NCBI GenBank assembly: GCA_013399875.1
Contig: VXAZ01000561.1
Coordinates: forward strand, 975,341 to 1,039,340
DNA length: 64,000 nt
Direction of reading: 5' to 3'
From: Gymnorhina tibicen
Lineage: Eukaryota > Chordata > Aves > Passeriformes > Artamidae
Shown here: positions 10,601 to 21,963 of the stretch, in pieces
Position numbering within the stretch: the stretch's first letter is position 1
Layout: every line of letters starts with the position of its first letter
Program-made: the position numbers and the translations under genes
The notes under the pieces: generated by a model
Told to the model about the DNA's origin: nothing
Databases searched by the model: none
The model's input: the letters and a program-made list of their open reading frames with translations, nothing else

Positions 10601-11824
10601 GAGTCACAAGTGGCTGATGGAAAGAGAAAGTTTCCGTATTAATCAGCTTACATGAGCATTCTCTGAATTCAAGGTTTCTTTATTCAGAAATATCGCCTGC
10701 CATTTTTAGCATAGGTTTTGACATTTCATTACTGTGAAAAGCCAGAAGAAAGTCCCACACTTCACCTCTCTCCTTCCCTCCCAACGCTACCCTACAGACC
10801 AGGTGGGGTTATTTTTAAAGCTCTGTGTATTGTTTCATTGTATTGGTTTTGTGCAGTACTTTGAAATCTTTTATTCTAACTAAGCATGGGTGATAGGGTA
10901 TTAACGTTTTTTAAAGGCTGTGACTGAAGTAGGAACATTGAAATCAGTGGAATGTTGAATACTGACTGTGACGGTACTGCAAGAGAATAGTGCTGTTGCA
11001 AAGGCAAAAGCTGAGTAATGCCCAACTTCGAGTACTTGAAAGCAGAAAAAAATTGTAACTGAATGCAAAATATTGATGTGTGATTTCTATGATTGTCTCC
11101 AGAGTTTCCTATGCAGAGGAGGCATAGCCCAGAAAACTCATACTTGAGAAGTGATGGGATCCAGCCTCTTACTGCCTCACTGAATGTCTTTTGGCTCTTC
11201 ACGTGATAAGAGCTGCCCAGGAACAGTAGTTATCACTGCTCTGAGACCTGAGCAGTTAGAGCTGGCTAAAGGAGTCCCTGTAATCCTTGCTCTGACCAGC
11301 TTGGTTTAGGATGGGGTTTGTTTGGGATTTTTTAATGGAACAAACATTTCTTCAAATTGCATTCAACTGACGTGACTCTTAAGGGCAGCACTGAGGAAGC
11401 TTGGGGGCAAGGTTGTGAGAGTAAGGTGCTCCAGGTAGGTTACAGCTGAAGGTCTGCTCGGGCTGTAGTTTTCTCCTGCTCACCTGAGGCAGGAACACCA
11501 AACAGAGTGGAGTTTGGTGGCTGCTTTTTTAGAACAAGCCTCTTGTCTGCTCTGCACTAACAAGGATAAAGCTAGTGTTCAGCCAAAACTCAGGGAGACC
11601 TGAGATGCTGGCATAAAAGTTGTGGTCTGTGGTTTCAGTGGATTTAATGAGAAGATGCCTAATAAATTTTCAGCCTAGATTCTTAGTTCTGACTCTGGAT
11701 GTACTTTAGATGTGTTTATTCTTTCTTTTTTCAGTTCCCACTGTGTGATGGCTCTCACACAAAGCACAACGAGGAAACTGGCGACAACGTTGGGCCTCTG
11801 ATCATCAAGAGGAAGGAGGCGTAG
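1570..11824 (+). CDS. CISD1: CISD1 (mitoNEET), complete coding region over three exons
   Basis: CISD1 encodes mitoNEET, a homodimeric 2Fe-2S protein anchored in the outer mitochondrial membrane with its cluster domain facing the cytosol. It is implicated in iron and redox signalling and mitochondrial metabolism. Joining 1570-1600, 7294-7499 and 11735-11824 gives 108 codons plus TAG, the same length as I recall for the human protein. Residues 11-34 ([20 protein letters not shown]...) form the signal-anchor membrane helix. The CDGSH domain follows, with the unusual three-Cys, one-His ligand set at C72, C74, C83 and H87 (CRCW...[17 protein letters not shown]). All ligands are intact. All introns are GT-AG and phases agree. 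The N-terminal ten residues ([10 protein letters not shown]) differ from the human MSLTSSSSVR but end in the same VR-VEW junction. The C-terminus is KRKEA. The next gene, IPMK, lies about 10 kb beyond the stop on the same strand. The close paralogue CISD2 is less likely because its N-terminus is longer. Confidence 0.95.
1637..1665 (+). promoter_or_regulatory. G-quadruplex-forming run with GC boxes
   Basis: Five runs of three to seven G are separated by loops of one or two bases, starting 36 bases after the exon 1 donor. Two GGGGCGGGGC-like Sp1 boxes overlap it. The motif satisfies the usual four-tract quadruplex rule on the sense strand. Any role in CISD1 transcription or splicing is inference. 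Confidence 0.6.
1780..1821. other. Assembly join: 20-bp direct repeat around a single N
   Basis: The sequence GCGGGATGCGGGTGGTCTGG before the N at 1801 recurs after it with one mismatch. A C-homopolymer precedes it. The pattern fits two overlapping contig ends placed side by side, so about 20 bases are probably counted twice. It lies in intron 1 and does not touch coding sequence. Confidence 0.75.
7294..7499 (+). CDS. CISD1: CISD1 coding exon 2
   Basis: This exon encodes residues 11-79: the membrane anchor, the linker and the first half of the CDGSH domain, including ligands C72 and C74. It starts after TTTTATTCTAG and ends AAGAAG before donor GTAAGA. Compared with human, the linker has KDKCCKAM where I recall KDHRNKAM, so two extra cysteines sit just after the membrane segment. 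The HIQKDNPK and [22 protein letters not shown] segments are as in the family. Confidence 0.96.
9071..9093 (+). repeat. 23-base exact direct repeat, first copy
   Basis: The 23 bases beginning AAAAGGCTTTTGTGCTGG recur exactly at 9558-9580. The flanks of the two copies share only short further words. The source element is not recognised. Confidence 0.7.
9558..9580 (+). repeat. 23-base exact direct repeat, second copy
   Basis: This is the exact second copy of 9071-9093, 487 bases downstream, in the same intron. It is followed by TCTTTTTGGAA, against TCATCTTTGGAA after the first copy, so the similarity may extend slightly with gaps. Confidence 0.7.
11735..11824 (+). CDS. CISD1: CISD1 coding exon 3 (C-terminus)
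   Basis: This exon encodes residues 80-108, [18 protein letters not shown] and on to KRKEA, then TAG. It supplies cluster ligands C83 and H87. The exon starts in phase 0 after the acceptor at 11733-11734. Human has FPFCDGAHTKH at the same place, so the substitutions are conservative and the ligand spacing is preserved. Confidence 0.96.
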   Translation, partial: FPLCDGSHTKHNEETGDNVGPLIIKRKEA

Positions 11825-12691
11825 AGTGGACAGTAGAAGCTACAGAATCAATGTCTGACAAATCCTCTGCTCTCTTGTAATTGGGGGAAAAAACTACAAA
11901 TTCTTTGTCGTATCACTGAAGATTTCCCAATGTAGTATATACATCAGGCTTCAGCATGTGTATTTTCTCTGGTGCTTGTTGTCTTTCAATCACTACAATG
12001 CATAATTTACTAAGTAGTCATGGTTTAAATTTTTTGTCCTGTAAAGTGTGTATACCCTCTGACTGAGTGTGAAACTAAAATGATGCACAGAATATACTTC
12101 ATCAGGAAATAGGTACTAAATTATTTTCAAATACATGTATATCAAAAGGTAGATACTAAAATCCTGGAGAGGTTCTAAAGTTACAGAGCTGGATAGATGT
12201 CCATGTAGAAGGCAGTGGCAGGGAAGAAATCACAGTGCCATCTTAATCTCTGATTATGGTGCATTTTCTTCAGGTATCACATTTGGCCTGTTACACTACT
12301 GTGCTGTGTGGCTTCTGTAAAGGAACAAATTCAAAACTGCTAGCTATGAACAGACAACAGAAAAGGCTGAAAGTAAGATGGGGCTAGAGGGCAGCTTCAC
12401 CTTTGATTTTACAGCAGCATTGAAATTTGACCCTACTTCCATTCGGTATCAAGAAAATACTACCCAAACTGCAGACCTGTATTTAGAGTAGGATTAGAAA
12501 AATGGTCTCTTAGAGCTTTCTTAATAGATGAGTGGAATGACACAAAGTGCTCCAAGAGGGATGAGCAGGGGGTGGCAGGGTTGTTTTTGCTGCTAGAAAG
12601 CCTTAGTTTCACTTGCAGTCTTGCAGTGAAGCCAACTTCCCCAGACAGGATGCTTCTGTGGGGCGGCTATGCTGATTAATCCAGAAGCTAA

Positions 12692-12697
12692 AATAAA
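12692..12697 (+). terminator. CISD1: Candidate CISD1 poly(A) signal AATAAA
   Basis: First canonical hexamer on the sense strand after the CISD1 stop, 868 bases downstream, in an A-rich stretch. No clear GT-rich downstream element is seen, so confidence is limited. Confidence 0.35.
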
Positions 12698-13938
12698 AAC
12701 TAAAACCCCACCCATCATCACCATCTGCTTCACCATTGCACTGGCTGGTTCTGGAAAGCTCTTCCCGATGAGAAGGGAGGAGGCACACCTTTCTTACTGT
12801 GTGGCCTTAGGCTCTATGTGTCTTAACTCCTGCCTCCCTGGGCTGCTAAGGGGGTTCAGCTGATTTTACCAAAAAAAAACCTGGCATGGACAAAGAAAGG
12901 CTTTGGAAATAGAAACAAGGAGGGAGGGAAGCATGAGTCAGAGAGAGCTCTTGCCCTCCTTACCCATGGCACTTGTCTTCTTGTCTGGTATGGTTGCATT
13001 AATGTCTGTCATGTTGGTTTCCTTAAATAACTTTGATTTATTAACACGCATATAACTACAAAGCAAAACCCAAAGAGTGGGGCAGCAGGGGGCAATTTTG
13101 TACTAAACCCAGTCCATTAGTGTAACTGCAGCCTGCATAAGATTGAGCTCTGAATGTCCTGGGACAGAAACTACCTCAGGGCTAGATGAAAGGCCTTGTT
13201 AAGAAGCTGACATTTTAGCCTGGACCCTGATGATCAGGGCAGGAGAGGTTCTATTTATTTTATTTTTTTAAGGGTAGTTGGTACAACTGGTTAAAACTGA
13301 AGATGTTTTGCATAGTCCCTATGTGAGACTTTCGGAGGCTGAGGTCTTGGCCAACTGGTTTGAATTTGGGCAGAAGACAAAAAGTAAAGAAGGAGGCACA
13401 GGTAGAGAAAGGGTTTGCAAGTGAAGTGTCAGAGTTAGGGCACTACTGTCCAAGAGACCTCTACTTGAAAGAAGTTGCAGTCAAATATGTTTGTCTTTTT
13501 TGTCTGTCTTGAGTGTAAAGACACTTGATTTTTTTTACTTTGCTGAGTACTAATGCATATGGAAAGTTGTTTTAACCGTTAAATTATCAAATACATTGCT
13601 TTTATCCAAAGCAAAGTAACTTCTGTATTATTAGAATATGACACTGGATATTTCTGTGTTTTTGTTGAATACACATTTGAGCTCATCCTAATCTCAAGGC
13701 TGTAAAGTCTGTGTTCTCATGGGTATGCGCTTTCTTTGAGTAGTGCTGTACAGCAGTGCTGCTGTAGTCGTGAACCTGTGTCTGGGGTGGATTTTCCTTC
13801 TGAGACTCCTTTTCCTGTCAACATCAAAGCCTGGCTGCTCCTGAAGGAATAGAAATTCAGTGTTAATGGTCTGAGAAATTAAGTGCTGAGGTTTCAGATG
13901 AGTCGCCCGAGTCATAAAACTATTTTGTGGAGCTTGCC

Positions 13939-13944
13939 AATAAA
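13939..13944 (+). terminator. CISD1: Second candidate CISD1 poly(A) signal AATAAA
   Basis: Second canonical hexamer after the stop. It is followed within about 30 bases by ATATATTGGGTGTCAGG. It could be a distal site for a longer 3' UTR. Confidence 0.35.
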
Positions 13945-16900
13945 ATATTTGGCAAATATATATTGGGTGTCAGGGAAGTGCCACCCCATGGGAAGTTTTT
14001 ATTCCTGGGAAGCAAAGTTGCAGAAGCAGTCTGTGTTGATTTACATCCTGGTGACTTTTGTTTTGGAGAAGTGTTGCATTTTTGAATGTTGATTTGAGTG
14101 TTCAGATCTTAATTAGAGGCACGTACTGTACGTTATTTATGCAAGCTGTTCCAATGTGATGAGGAGAAGAGAAACTTGGATTTGAGGAAACAAACTTACC
14201 AAGCAGTCTCAATGAGCATCACAGAGAACACTTCATTTTTTTCTCTTAGTACCATAATAGGTCACCATGTTCTAATGGCAGAGTGCTTGACTGTTCCAGT
14301 ATTTTCCTAAGTTTCTTTCTTTAGTACTTTCCTCAAATAATCTCTAGAGTATGAAGTGCATTGGTTACATTTCTACCAAGTTTTAACCATAAAGAAATGA
14401 TGCAAATGTGCAGTTTTGACCTCACATTGAAACTCCTACTAGAAGTGTGGTACAAATCCTTCAAAAATTAAAGCAGAGAAGAATCCTTGCCGCAGAGTAA
14501 AACTATTTCTGCTCCTCATTGTTATTTTCAGCATATAAGTGTTGGGAAGGTCAGGAAATTAAAGTACTGATTCTTGAGTAATTGAGTGTGACTCATCGAA
14601 ATAGCATGAATGTCAGGTATTTGAGTGCTTCTACAGTCAGGATCCTTGAAGGGGAGAGGCTGTCAGTTACAGATATTTCCTGCAGGTTTCATTGGAGCAC
14701 TGTTAGTCTGCAGGCTGAGGAGGTGGTGGAGGCCAGCAGCTAGCACTGCAGCTATGCTGCTCCACCGGATGGAAACAGAGACCATGCAATGGGGCCTCCA
14801 TGATAGCAGTGCTGGTCTAGGGACTTTCTCTACAGCCAGGGGTTTAAGGGATTTCAGCAGCACTGCTGGCTGGCTGAGCCCAGGCAGCTAGAAGTGCTGC
14901 ATAAATATGTTGGGGACTAAGCAGCTTTTCATGCCCAGAGCCTCATGCACTTTGAGTTCAGGAGTTGTATTGCCAGTTCCCTGACAGCGAGCTGCAGAGC
15001 TCACCACAAGCCCTGCTAAAATTACCATTTTATTTCAGTTTGGGCCTTGTTCTGGTGCTGTTGGGGTCTGTAAAACTTACCTTGGGCAATTGTACAGCAG
15101 TTAGACTTGGCTTTTCCTTTCAGTGTAATGCAGCTAAAGACATGGAAACATGAGTCACTGCTCTATCGCAGTTGCTCACTCCCAAGAAACGGAAGAACAT
15201 TTTATAATAGGAAGGATGAGAATGTAAGCATGAAACTAAACATTGGTTTTGCAAAGGAACCTTGTCAGCTGGCTTCTCCTTAGTCACCCTGGACATGGAA
15301 GTCTCATGCTAAATTTGGCTTTTTTTCAACTCCTGAAGCTTCAAGCTAAACCCACCCTGAGCCCTGACTGGATTAGGTGGACAAGCACAGTTTCCCCCTT
15401 GCCTGTGGGCAGAGAGAGGATGCCCAACACCACTGCCAGGAGGCTGAATTTATTGGTGTTCACCATCACTATTTTAGCCCAGGCAGAACATTTCACGCAC
15501 ATCTGTGCTGACATAAATTCAGTCCAGCAGTGTTGGATACCTGTTCCCCCAATTGCTCTCTGCCTCCAGGCTTGTTCTGCTGTCATTTTCCTGCATTGAT
15601 GAGTAGCTTCTTTGCACTGTCAGAATAATTTTCCTAGAGCCATGATTACTTTAGAATGGGTACCTGGGGCTGCTGCTTGATACTCTCTGCTGCTTGTTTT
15701 CTACAGCTGCCAGGGTGTGTAATGCATTTCTTGGCAGGACGTCTTCCAAGCTGCCTAATGCTGAGGCTAATGCAGAGAGCAGCTGAATAACAGAAACTGA
15801 ATAGCTGAAAACTAAATAACATAAAAATAAACAAACAAATTTGTGAAGAGAAAGAAGAAGAGGAAAAGGGAGAAAAAAGATGTGGCAGATGGGAGGAGAG
15901 CATAAGCTAGAGAAGACTTACCATTGTGTAACAGTACTAAATGGCAGCAAAAAGGAATAAATCAAAACGACACTATGGTATGTTGCATTTCATTATACAC
16001 CTTAATAGAGCCAAGCATAAGAAGTATAAAGTGGCAGTTCTATTAGCCAAACCCATGCTTCTCAAGAGTTGAAGGGGTTATGTGTTTGAGCAGACATCTT
16101 ACTGGGGTTTTTCCTCCTCAACTGTGAAATCCTGCAGTACTGGACAGAAAGAAATGCACACCTGTGCGGTGGGTCCCATTAGCAGTCTCCTGTTCCTCCA
16201 CACCCCACTTTGTATGCTGTTTAATTAGATGTGCGGTTGTAATAAATAGAAGGAGTATTTACCAGTATGCCCCCAGAAGTCAGTAAAATCACAGTAGGTT
16301 TACAGGACTAGCAAAGCAGAATGCAGTCCACCTTTCCCATATGCAGTTTGGATTGGTAAGAAAGGATTTACCTGGCTTCTTAAGTAACTTCTTGAGTTTC
16401 CTTCAATATACAGAAGCTGCAAAGGTCTCACATAAGCACAGAGATAGATCATGTTTCTTGTTACGTTTTCCCCAGCTGAATACTCAACCATCCCTCTTCT
16501 CCTGTTTAACATTGCACTGCCATCTCTCTGCACATCCACGCTGCTCTGCATCCTTTTTGTCGTGCAGACTGTGGTTTTCTTTTGCTGTTTTTATATGTGT
16601 GGCAGACTTACACCAAAAAAAAGTGCCTTCTCCTCTCCAGGAGCAGCCTGTGCAAAAAAGCTTCCTGAGCATCCCAGAAATTACAGCTTTAATGTGTAAA
16701 GCATTCAGAAATCAGTGTACTGCAAGGGTCTGCTCAGTAACTGCAATGTTTGTTCTGTTCAGTCAAGTTAGCTGGCAACAGGCAGCAAAATGAATGATAA
16801 GGTCACTGACTGCGTAACTTTTCTCAAATACATTTCTACAGCTGGCAAATATCACCATACATGGGTAAGACATGTTCAAGATGCACTGTCTGTTCACTGC

Positions 16901-19900
16901 CAGGGCTCTTGCTCAAGGTTCGGGTACCAAAACAACGGCCAGCACAGACTTCCACTGCAGTAATTACTAAATTTGTCGCTCTTTTCAAACAGTGTGATCT
17001 TGTTCTTTCAATCTCATTCTTGGCCCTAACAGCTGTGCAGGTTAAATTACTTTTTAAGGGTTGTGACTGTTTTGCAAATAAATTTTGGCAGTAGAATACC
17101 ATTTAATAGAAGAGACTTTTTTAATGCCCGTGGGTTTAATTGATAAAAAGTGTTTAATTTACTGCAGGTGGAGGTAATCTAAGTCACCTCTAGGGAAAGA
17201 CAAACAGGCATTTTAAATAAACCTCTTGGCATGTTAATCACCTTAAATCAAGTTCTGGGCTTATCCTAAAGCATTAGGATGTGGCTGGTAAAATCCCAAT
17301 GCCATCATGCATTCGTAAACCCTGAGCAACCCCTGATATTAATACAGCACTGTACTTGGAAAAAATCCCTGTTTAAAAGGACAAAGGGACGATCTGTATC
17401 TACATGGAAGCCATGAGATCAGGAGATGGTACCAAATACTTTGATCTAAAGTTTCTGTTTCAGAAAGAAGTGCAATTTCTTTCTCAAGGAAGTCAAAGCA
17501 CATGCATCTGTCATTGCTGTTTTCTAGGACTGGAGGCAGCTAAAGCATGCTTCAGCTATTTAGACTCTCCACAAATCACGGTTTAATGTTTCGCACTGAT
17601 AGTTAATGGTATGTTCCTATTCTCTGTGAGAGACCAGGCATGGAAGCTGGACTCAGTATGTGGCATGCTGAGGGTACACAGAGCAACAAAATGACACCTT
17701 TTGTCTTTCCCTCAACACTCTTCCTGCTGCTTCCCAATGTTTTGTTGGCTTTTTTTGGCTGCAGATGCACACTGGGCTGATGATCTCTTTCCTGGGCCAT
17801 GACAGCCAATTCCATCATCAACATCGAAGAGCTTTGGTTTGGATTATTTTCCTCTACATGTGTTACCCTAGGTTTATCTACACCGAAACTCTTATGCCAA
17901 CAGTGTGCCTTTTGTTCAATTTTGTGAGATCCTGAAGGACATTGTCATTGGCATGGCATTTGACTGCCCTAAGGAGGTCAGGAATATCCATATTCGTGGA
18001 GATTTTGTGTACTCTCCCTTCTATAGGTTGTGAATGAGGATGTTGAATAAAACCAATCTCAGCAAACACCCACTGCTGCCTCCTCTCCACCATCAAAGCC
18101 CTTCCATTTGCCTCCCACCCCTTAACCTACTCTCAATTCAAAAATGAACTTTTCCTTCAAATACTTGGCTTAGTTTCTTTATTGATCACCAAGAAGAAAA
18201 TAAAATCCAAGGATTCTGAAGAACTGTTGAAATGAGCTCACTTTTATAGTCCTTGCATCTTTCTAATATGGAACAGACCTCCCCAGATTTACAGCTGCAG
18301 TTCTGATTGTAGAAAAGGTGATCTAGAAGATACACAAGTGCCATGAATTAACCTTGCAGTAATTTTTTAAATGTACTACATTATCAGAGAATGTAGGTTG
18401 GCTTTTGACAGCATCCCTTTGTTTTCTTTCTGGAAAACCCTAGATGGACCAGTTGCCAGGGAGGAGAGTAGCATCAAAGAGTTTGCATCAGTTTGCCAGG
18501 TAAAATATTAATCATTGTGGGACATGATGCTTAAGTGACAAGGCCATAGCTGGGAAAGAAAGCAGGACAGCACCACTGAGTTTCACAGTTGCAGCAGACA
18601 AGGGTAAGTTTAGATTTTCCTTCACTTAACAAAAACTAAACAGGACAGAACTTCTGTGAATTTAACAAAGGATTAAAAGCCCTGAGTGATTTTAAGAGGT
18701 CACAATACAGCAACACTTCTGCTTTGAAATGGCAAGAAAAAAGAGCTGCAATGCAGCTACAACTTCCATGCTGCTGCGGTGGTGTTCACCTTGCATTGTG
18801 TGAGTGGGAGAGGCCTCCCTGCCTGCAGGAGCCCCACTGCAGATGCTTTTTCCTGTCCAGCAAATAACTGGTTTGGGTGATGGACATTTGTTCTCAGGCC
18901 CCCATACACAGTCCTGGCCAGCTCTGTTGCAATCTGTTGGGCTGGCAGGAGCTACGCAAATGCGGCTGCCTGATGCAGGAAGTGGCTCTGTGGGCAGCAG
19001 GATCCACATCTCTCACACAGACCTTGTGCAGAAAACACTGCTCTGGCAAAAGAGCAGTATTTTTTGTGAAGTATGGAAGAGGTGGCTGTGAACCATGTGA
19101 AGGTACAGTGAAAAATCCAGCAGTGTTTGCTGTCAGCATACTTCTAGAGTACCAATATTTTGGCAAAGACCCAGCCCCACTAATCTGTTTACCTAATGTC
19201 ATCCTGCACTTCCACTTAAGTATGAGCTTATTTCCTGTACTAAACTACCGTGCATCTTGCAGTTAGTTATTAACTAGCTGTTGTGTTTGAAAAAGGCCTT
19301 TATTTCAGCAGAAAGTGATTGTTTTGTAATCCTCGCTCAGTTTGGGGCAGCTGTGCAATCTGCCCATGACACATCCTCTCGCAGTGCAAACACAGGCCTG
19401 GTATTTTCTAGGCATTGTTAGTCTGTACAGTGTCATCAGACTGAATGAGGTAAGACTGATTTTCAGCAACAGTGAGAAACAGTAATCCAGAAGTAAGTAT
19501 AATTTTGCCAAATGCATTTTGTTGGGGGAATTGGAGGAGATTCTCAAAAAAATGCCCCTCCTTTAGGAGCTGTTCGCAGCCTCTTCTGCTTTCTCTTGGA
19601 GTGCAGTCGCACAGCCTGGAGATGAGAGGTTTCCTCGGGAATCTTGCTGGTAGGTTCAGTTTTCAGTGCAATCTCTTACAGTATCACACTGTGGAGAAAG
19701 GAATTATTTGCCATTTCTGCTATTCTCTCTGTTTCACTTTTTTCCTTTTAGGAGAAGTTCCTAGATAAGATTAGTGAACTCCATGTGCTGAAGTGTGAGG
19801 GTGGAGTGAGTGACTGGAGGATAGTCTCGCGTCACTTGATTTCTGTATGCACAAATCTGACTAAAGCAAATGTCAGGGAAGAGTCAATGTTTGCTTATTC

Positions 19901-21350
19901 CAATTACTCATGCTTTCATATTTCTTTTAATGCCCTCCAGGCCCACTTCTGTTAGCTGCAAGAATATCTAACAGCTATCTGTTGACGACTAGGTGCTTGA
20001 ATAGTCTTTAAATTCCAATTTTTTTTGCCTTTTAATTCCATTCCTTTTTCCATTGAGACTTCAAGTTCAGGCAGATTGCAGTGTTAGATGGGCACTTAGA
20101 CAAGTTTGAAAAGCCATTCTGTTTTTCTCTCTGTGTTTAGACCCAGATTAGCTGAAGTGCTTCACATCTCTGCAGAGGGAAATACCTTTCTGCAAGGCTG
20201 AGGTTGGCATCCAAACCTTGCAGCAGCTGCTGCTGTCAAGACTGGGAGTCTTCTCTCTGCCAGACACATACACTTGTGCTTTTTTTCACTGTAGTCCTCA
20301 ATAATTCTTGTGCAAGGGTAGGCCAATCTGTGGTATTTCTCTCCTGTGCCAGCACCCCCCTGGGAAAATTCATCATTGAGTAGCTGAAGATAGGAGCTTA
20401 CTTTTGCACCCATCTGGCTCCTAATCTTTAGGGCTGGACAGTAATGACTGATGAGAAGGGGATATTCAGGAAGGAAAAACGTTTTCTGCCCAGCCTTGTT
20501 ACTTCAGAAAGGATCTTGCTGAGTTGTAACCCCTGTCTGCACCACCTTACCCAATTAAGAGTGTAAAACAAACTGTTCCATGAACAATGAACTAAGAAAC
20601 TCAGTTTCAATATTTATATGTTTTGCTCCTTTCTCTCACTCTTCAAGTCTTAATTTTCCCTGTGACGCTCCTGCTCCTTCAATACTTTAATTTCCCCAGT
20701 AAATCTGTTAAATTGCCGTCACTTCTCCCAACCACCTGCCACATCTCCACATCTCCCAACTATTGGATGGGGAAGGAGGTGGTAAATAGCCTAGCTCACC
20801 ATATCGTAGTTCCTCTGATGTCAGTGCCAATTCTTGAATATGCATCAGGCCATTTTATAAAACCTGGTAAAAAACCCTGTATCTTCTAAAATTCATTTTC
20901 CTGTCTCTGGCCTTTTTTTCCCGTTTCTGTGTCCTACTAATGCTAAACAGAACTTGATACTGGCAGGTATCACAGCAAAAGTGCAGATCTCACAGAGATC
21001 TGCTCCTTTTATAAAGGAAAGAAACAGCAAAAAGAAAAGGCAGTAATTACAGGCTGCTAAATAGAGCTGGTATGTGCCCTAGTGAAGTGTTAATGAATAG
21101 CCAAGCTTTGGGGTCCTCAGAGTGAATGCAGGGCCGTGCATACCTTTAATTAATCCGTTATCCAGTTTAATCTGGTGTTGGGCCAGGTGCACTCATGTCT
21201 AATGCAAGACCAGCATGTACAGAGAGTGGCAAGGTTCTGGTTCAGGCTGCTTTAAGGGCTCCCTGACGACTGTAGAAGTTTATACTGTTCACATACTTCG
21301 GTTGGATCTCGCTTGCAGTCACTCCGATCTCCTGGAGAGAAACTGAACAA
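13945..21350. other. Intergenic DNA between CISD1 and IPMK; no gene seen
   Basis: About 7.4 kb with no recognisable coding exon, RNA gene or complete transposon on either strand. The longest open frames (near 15243-15599, 16341-16793 and 18877-19266) match no family I know and overlap frames on the other strand. Conserved regulatory elements may exist but cannot be judged from one sequence. Confidence 0.7.
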
Positions 21351-21672
21351 ACCTCGGCGTGACGGTAGATTTCTTTAAAAATGAAAAGGATTCGGGGGTA
21401 TTTCAGGTTACCGAGAACCAGCGGAGGGGAACGACCCCTGCCCGCCACCGCACGGGTCTGCCGGCTCTCGAGGGGGAGCGAGGGCTAGCGGCCCGGCCGG
21501 GGGTGCCCGCGGGTTGGGGTACCCGGCCGCTCCGCGGCTCGTGGCAGGTTCGGCGGTTGCGTCCGGCCCTGCTGCCTCCTCCAGCGTCCGCTGAACCGGC
21601 GCTGCCCGTCCAGGCCTTCTCCAGCGGCCGCGCCCCATTCGGCGCCACCGTCACCGTCACCACAGCAGCGGG

Positions 21673-21821
21673 NNNNNNNNNNNNNNNNNNNNNNNNNNNN
21701 NNNNNNNNNNNNNNNNNNNNNNNNNNNNNNNNNNNNNNNNNNNNNNNNNNNNNNNNNNNNNNNNNNNNNNNNNNNNNNNNNNNNNNNNNNNNNNNNNNNN
21801 NNNNNNNNNNNNNNNNNNNNN
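21673..21821. other. 149-base assembly gap (run of N)
   Basis: The gap lies in the IPMK CpG island and removes the 5' part of coding exon 1, including the start codon. GC-rich first exons are commonly lost in bird assemblies. The true length may differ from 149. Confidence 0.98.
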
Positions 21822-21963
21822 GAGGCCGAGGCCGCGGCCCAGCCGGTGCTCGGCCCCTCCCCGGGCCCCGCGGCGGCGGGGGGCGGCCGGCGGCGGGCGC
21901 TGAACGGGTGCGTGCCGCTGTCGCACCAGGTGGCCGGGCACATGTACGGCAAGGATAAAGGCG
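21822..21963 (+). CDS. IPMK: IPMK coding exon 1, 3' part after the gap
   Basis: This part holds 47 codons plus one base, starting in frame right after the gap: [16 protein letters not shown], a Gly/Ala/Arg-rich stretch, then [21 protein letters not shown]. Donor GTGAGT is at 21964. The low-complexity N-terminus is variable in the family. Human has about 41 residues before LNGC and 26 are visible here, so the ATG should lie within the gap. Confidence 0.9.

Larger units (their letters stand above)
7500..11734 (+). other. CISD1: CISD1 intron 2
   Basis: This is 4.2 kb of unique-looking intron. It contains a 23-base exact direct repeat at 9071-9093 and 9558-9580, and a ten-G run near 9860. No gene, RNA or typical transposon end is recognised. 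It ends in a pyrimidine tract TTCTTTCTTTTTTCAG. Confidence 0.85.
11825..13944 (+). other. CISD1: CISD1 3' UTR (end uncertain) and adjoining DNA
   Basis: No conserved frame follows the stop codon. The first AATAAA is at 12692-12697 and the next at 13939-13944. Either could end the transcript, giving a 3' UTR of about 0.9 or 2.1 kb. A weaker, variant signal nearer the stop cannot be excluded. RNA reads would decide. Confidence 0.5.

Noticed and set aside
15243..16793. Open frames of 118 and 150 codons between CISD1 and IPMK
   Set aside because: They overlap opposite-strand frames, lack recognisable domains and splice context, and are of a length expected by chance in this amount of DNA.
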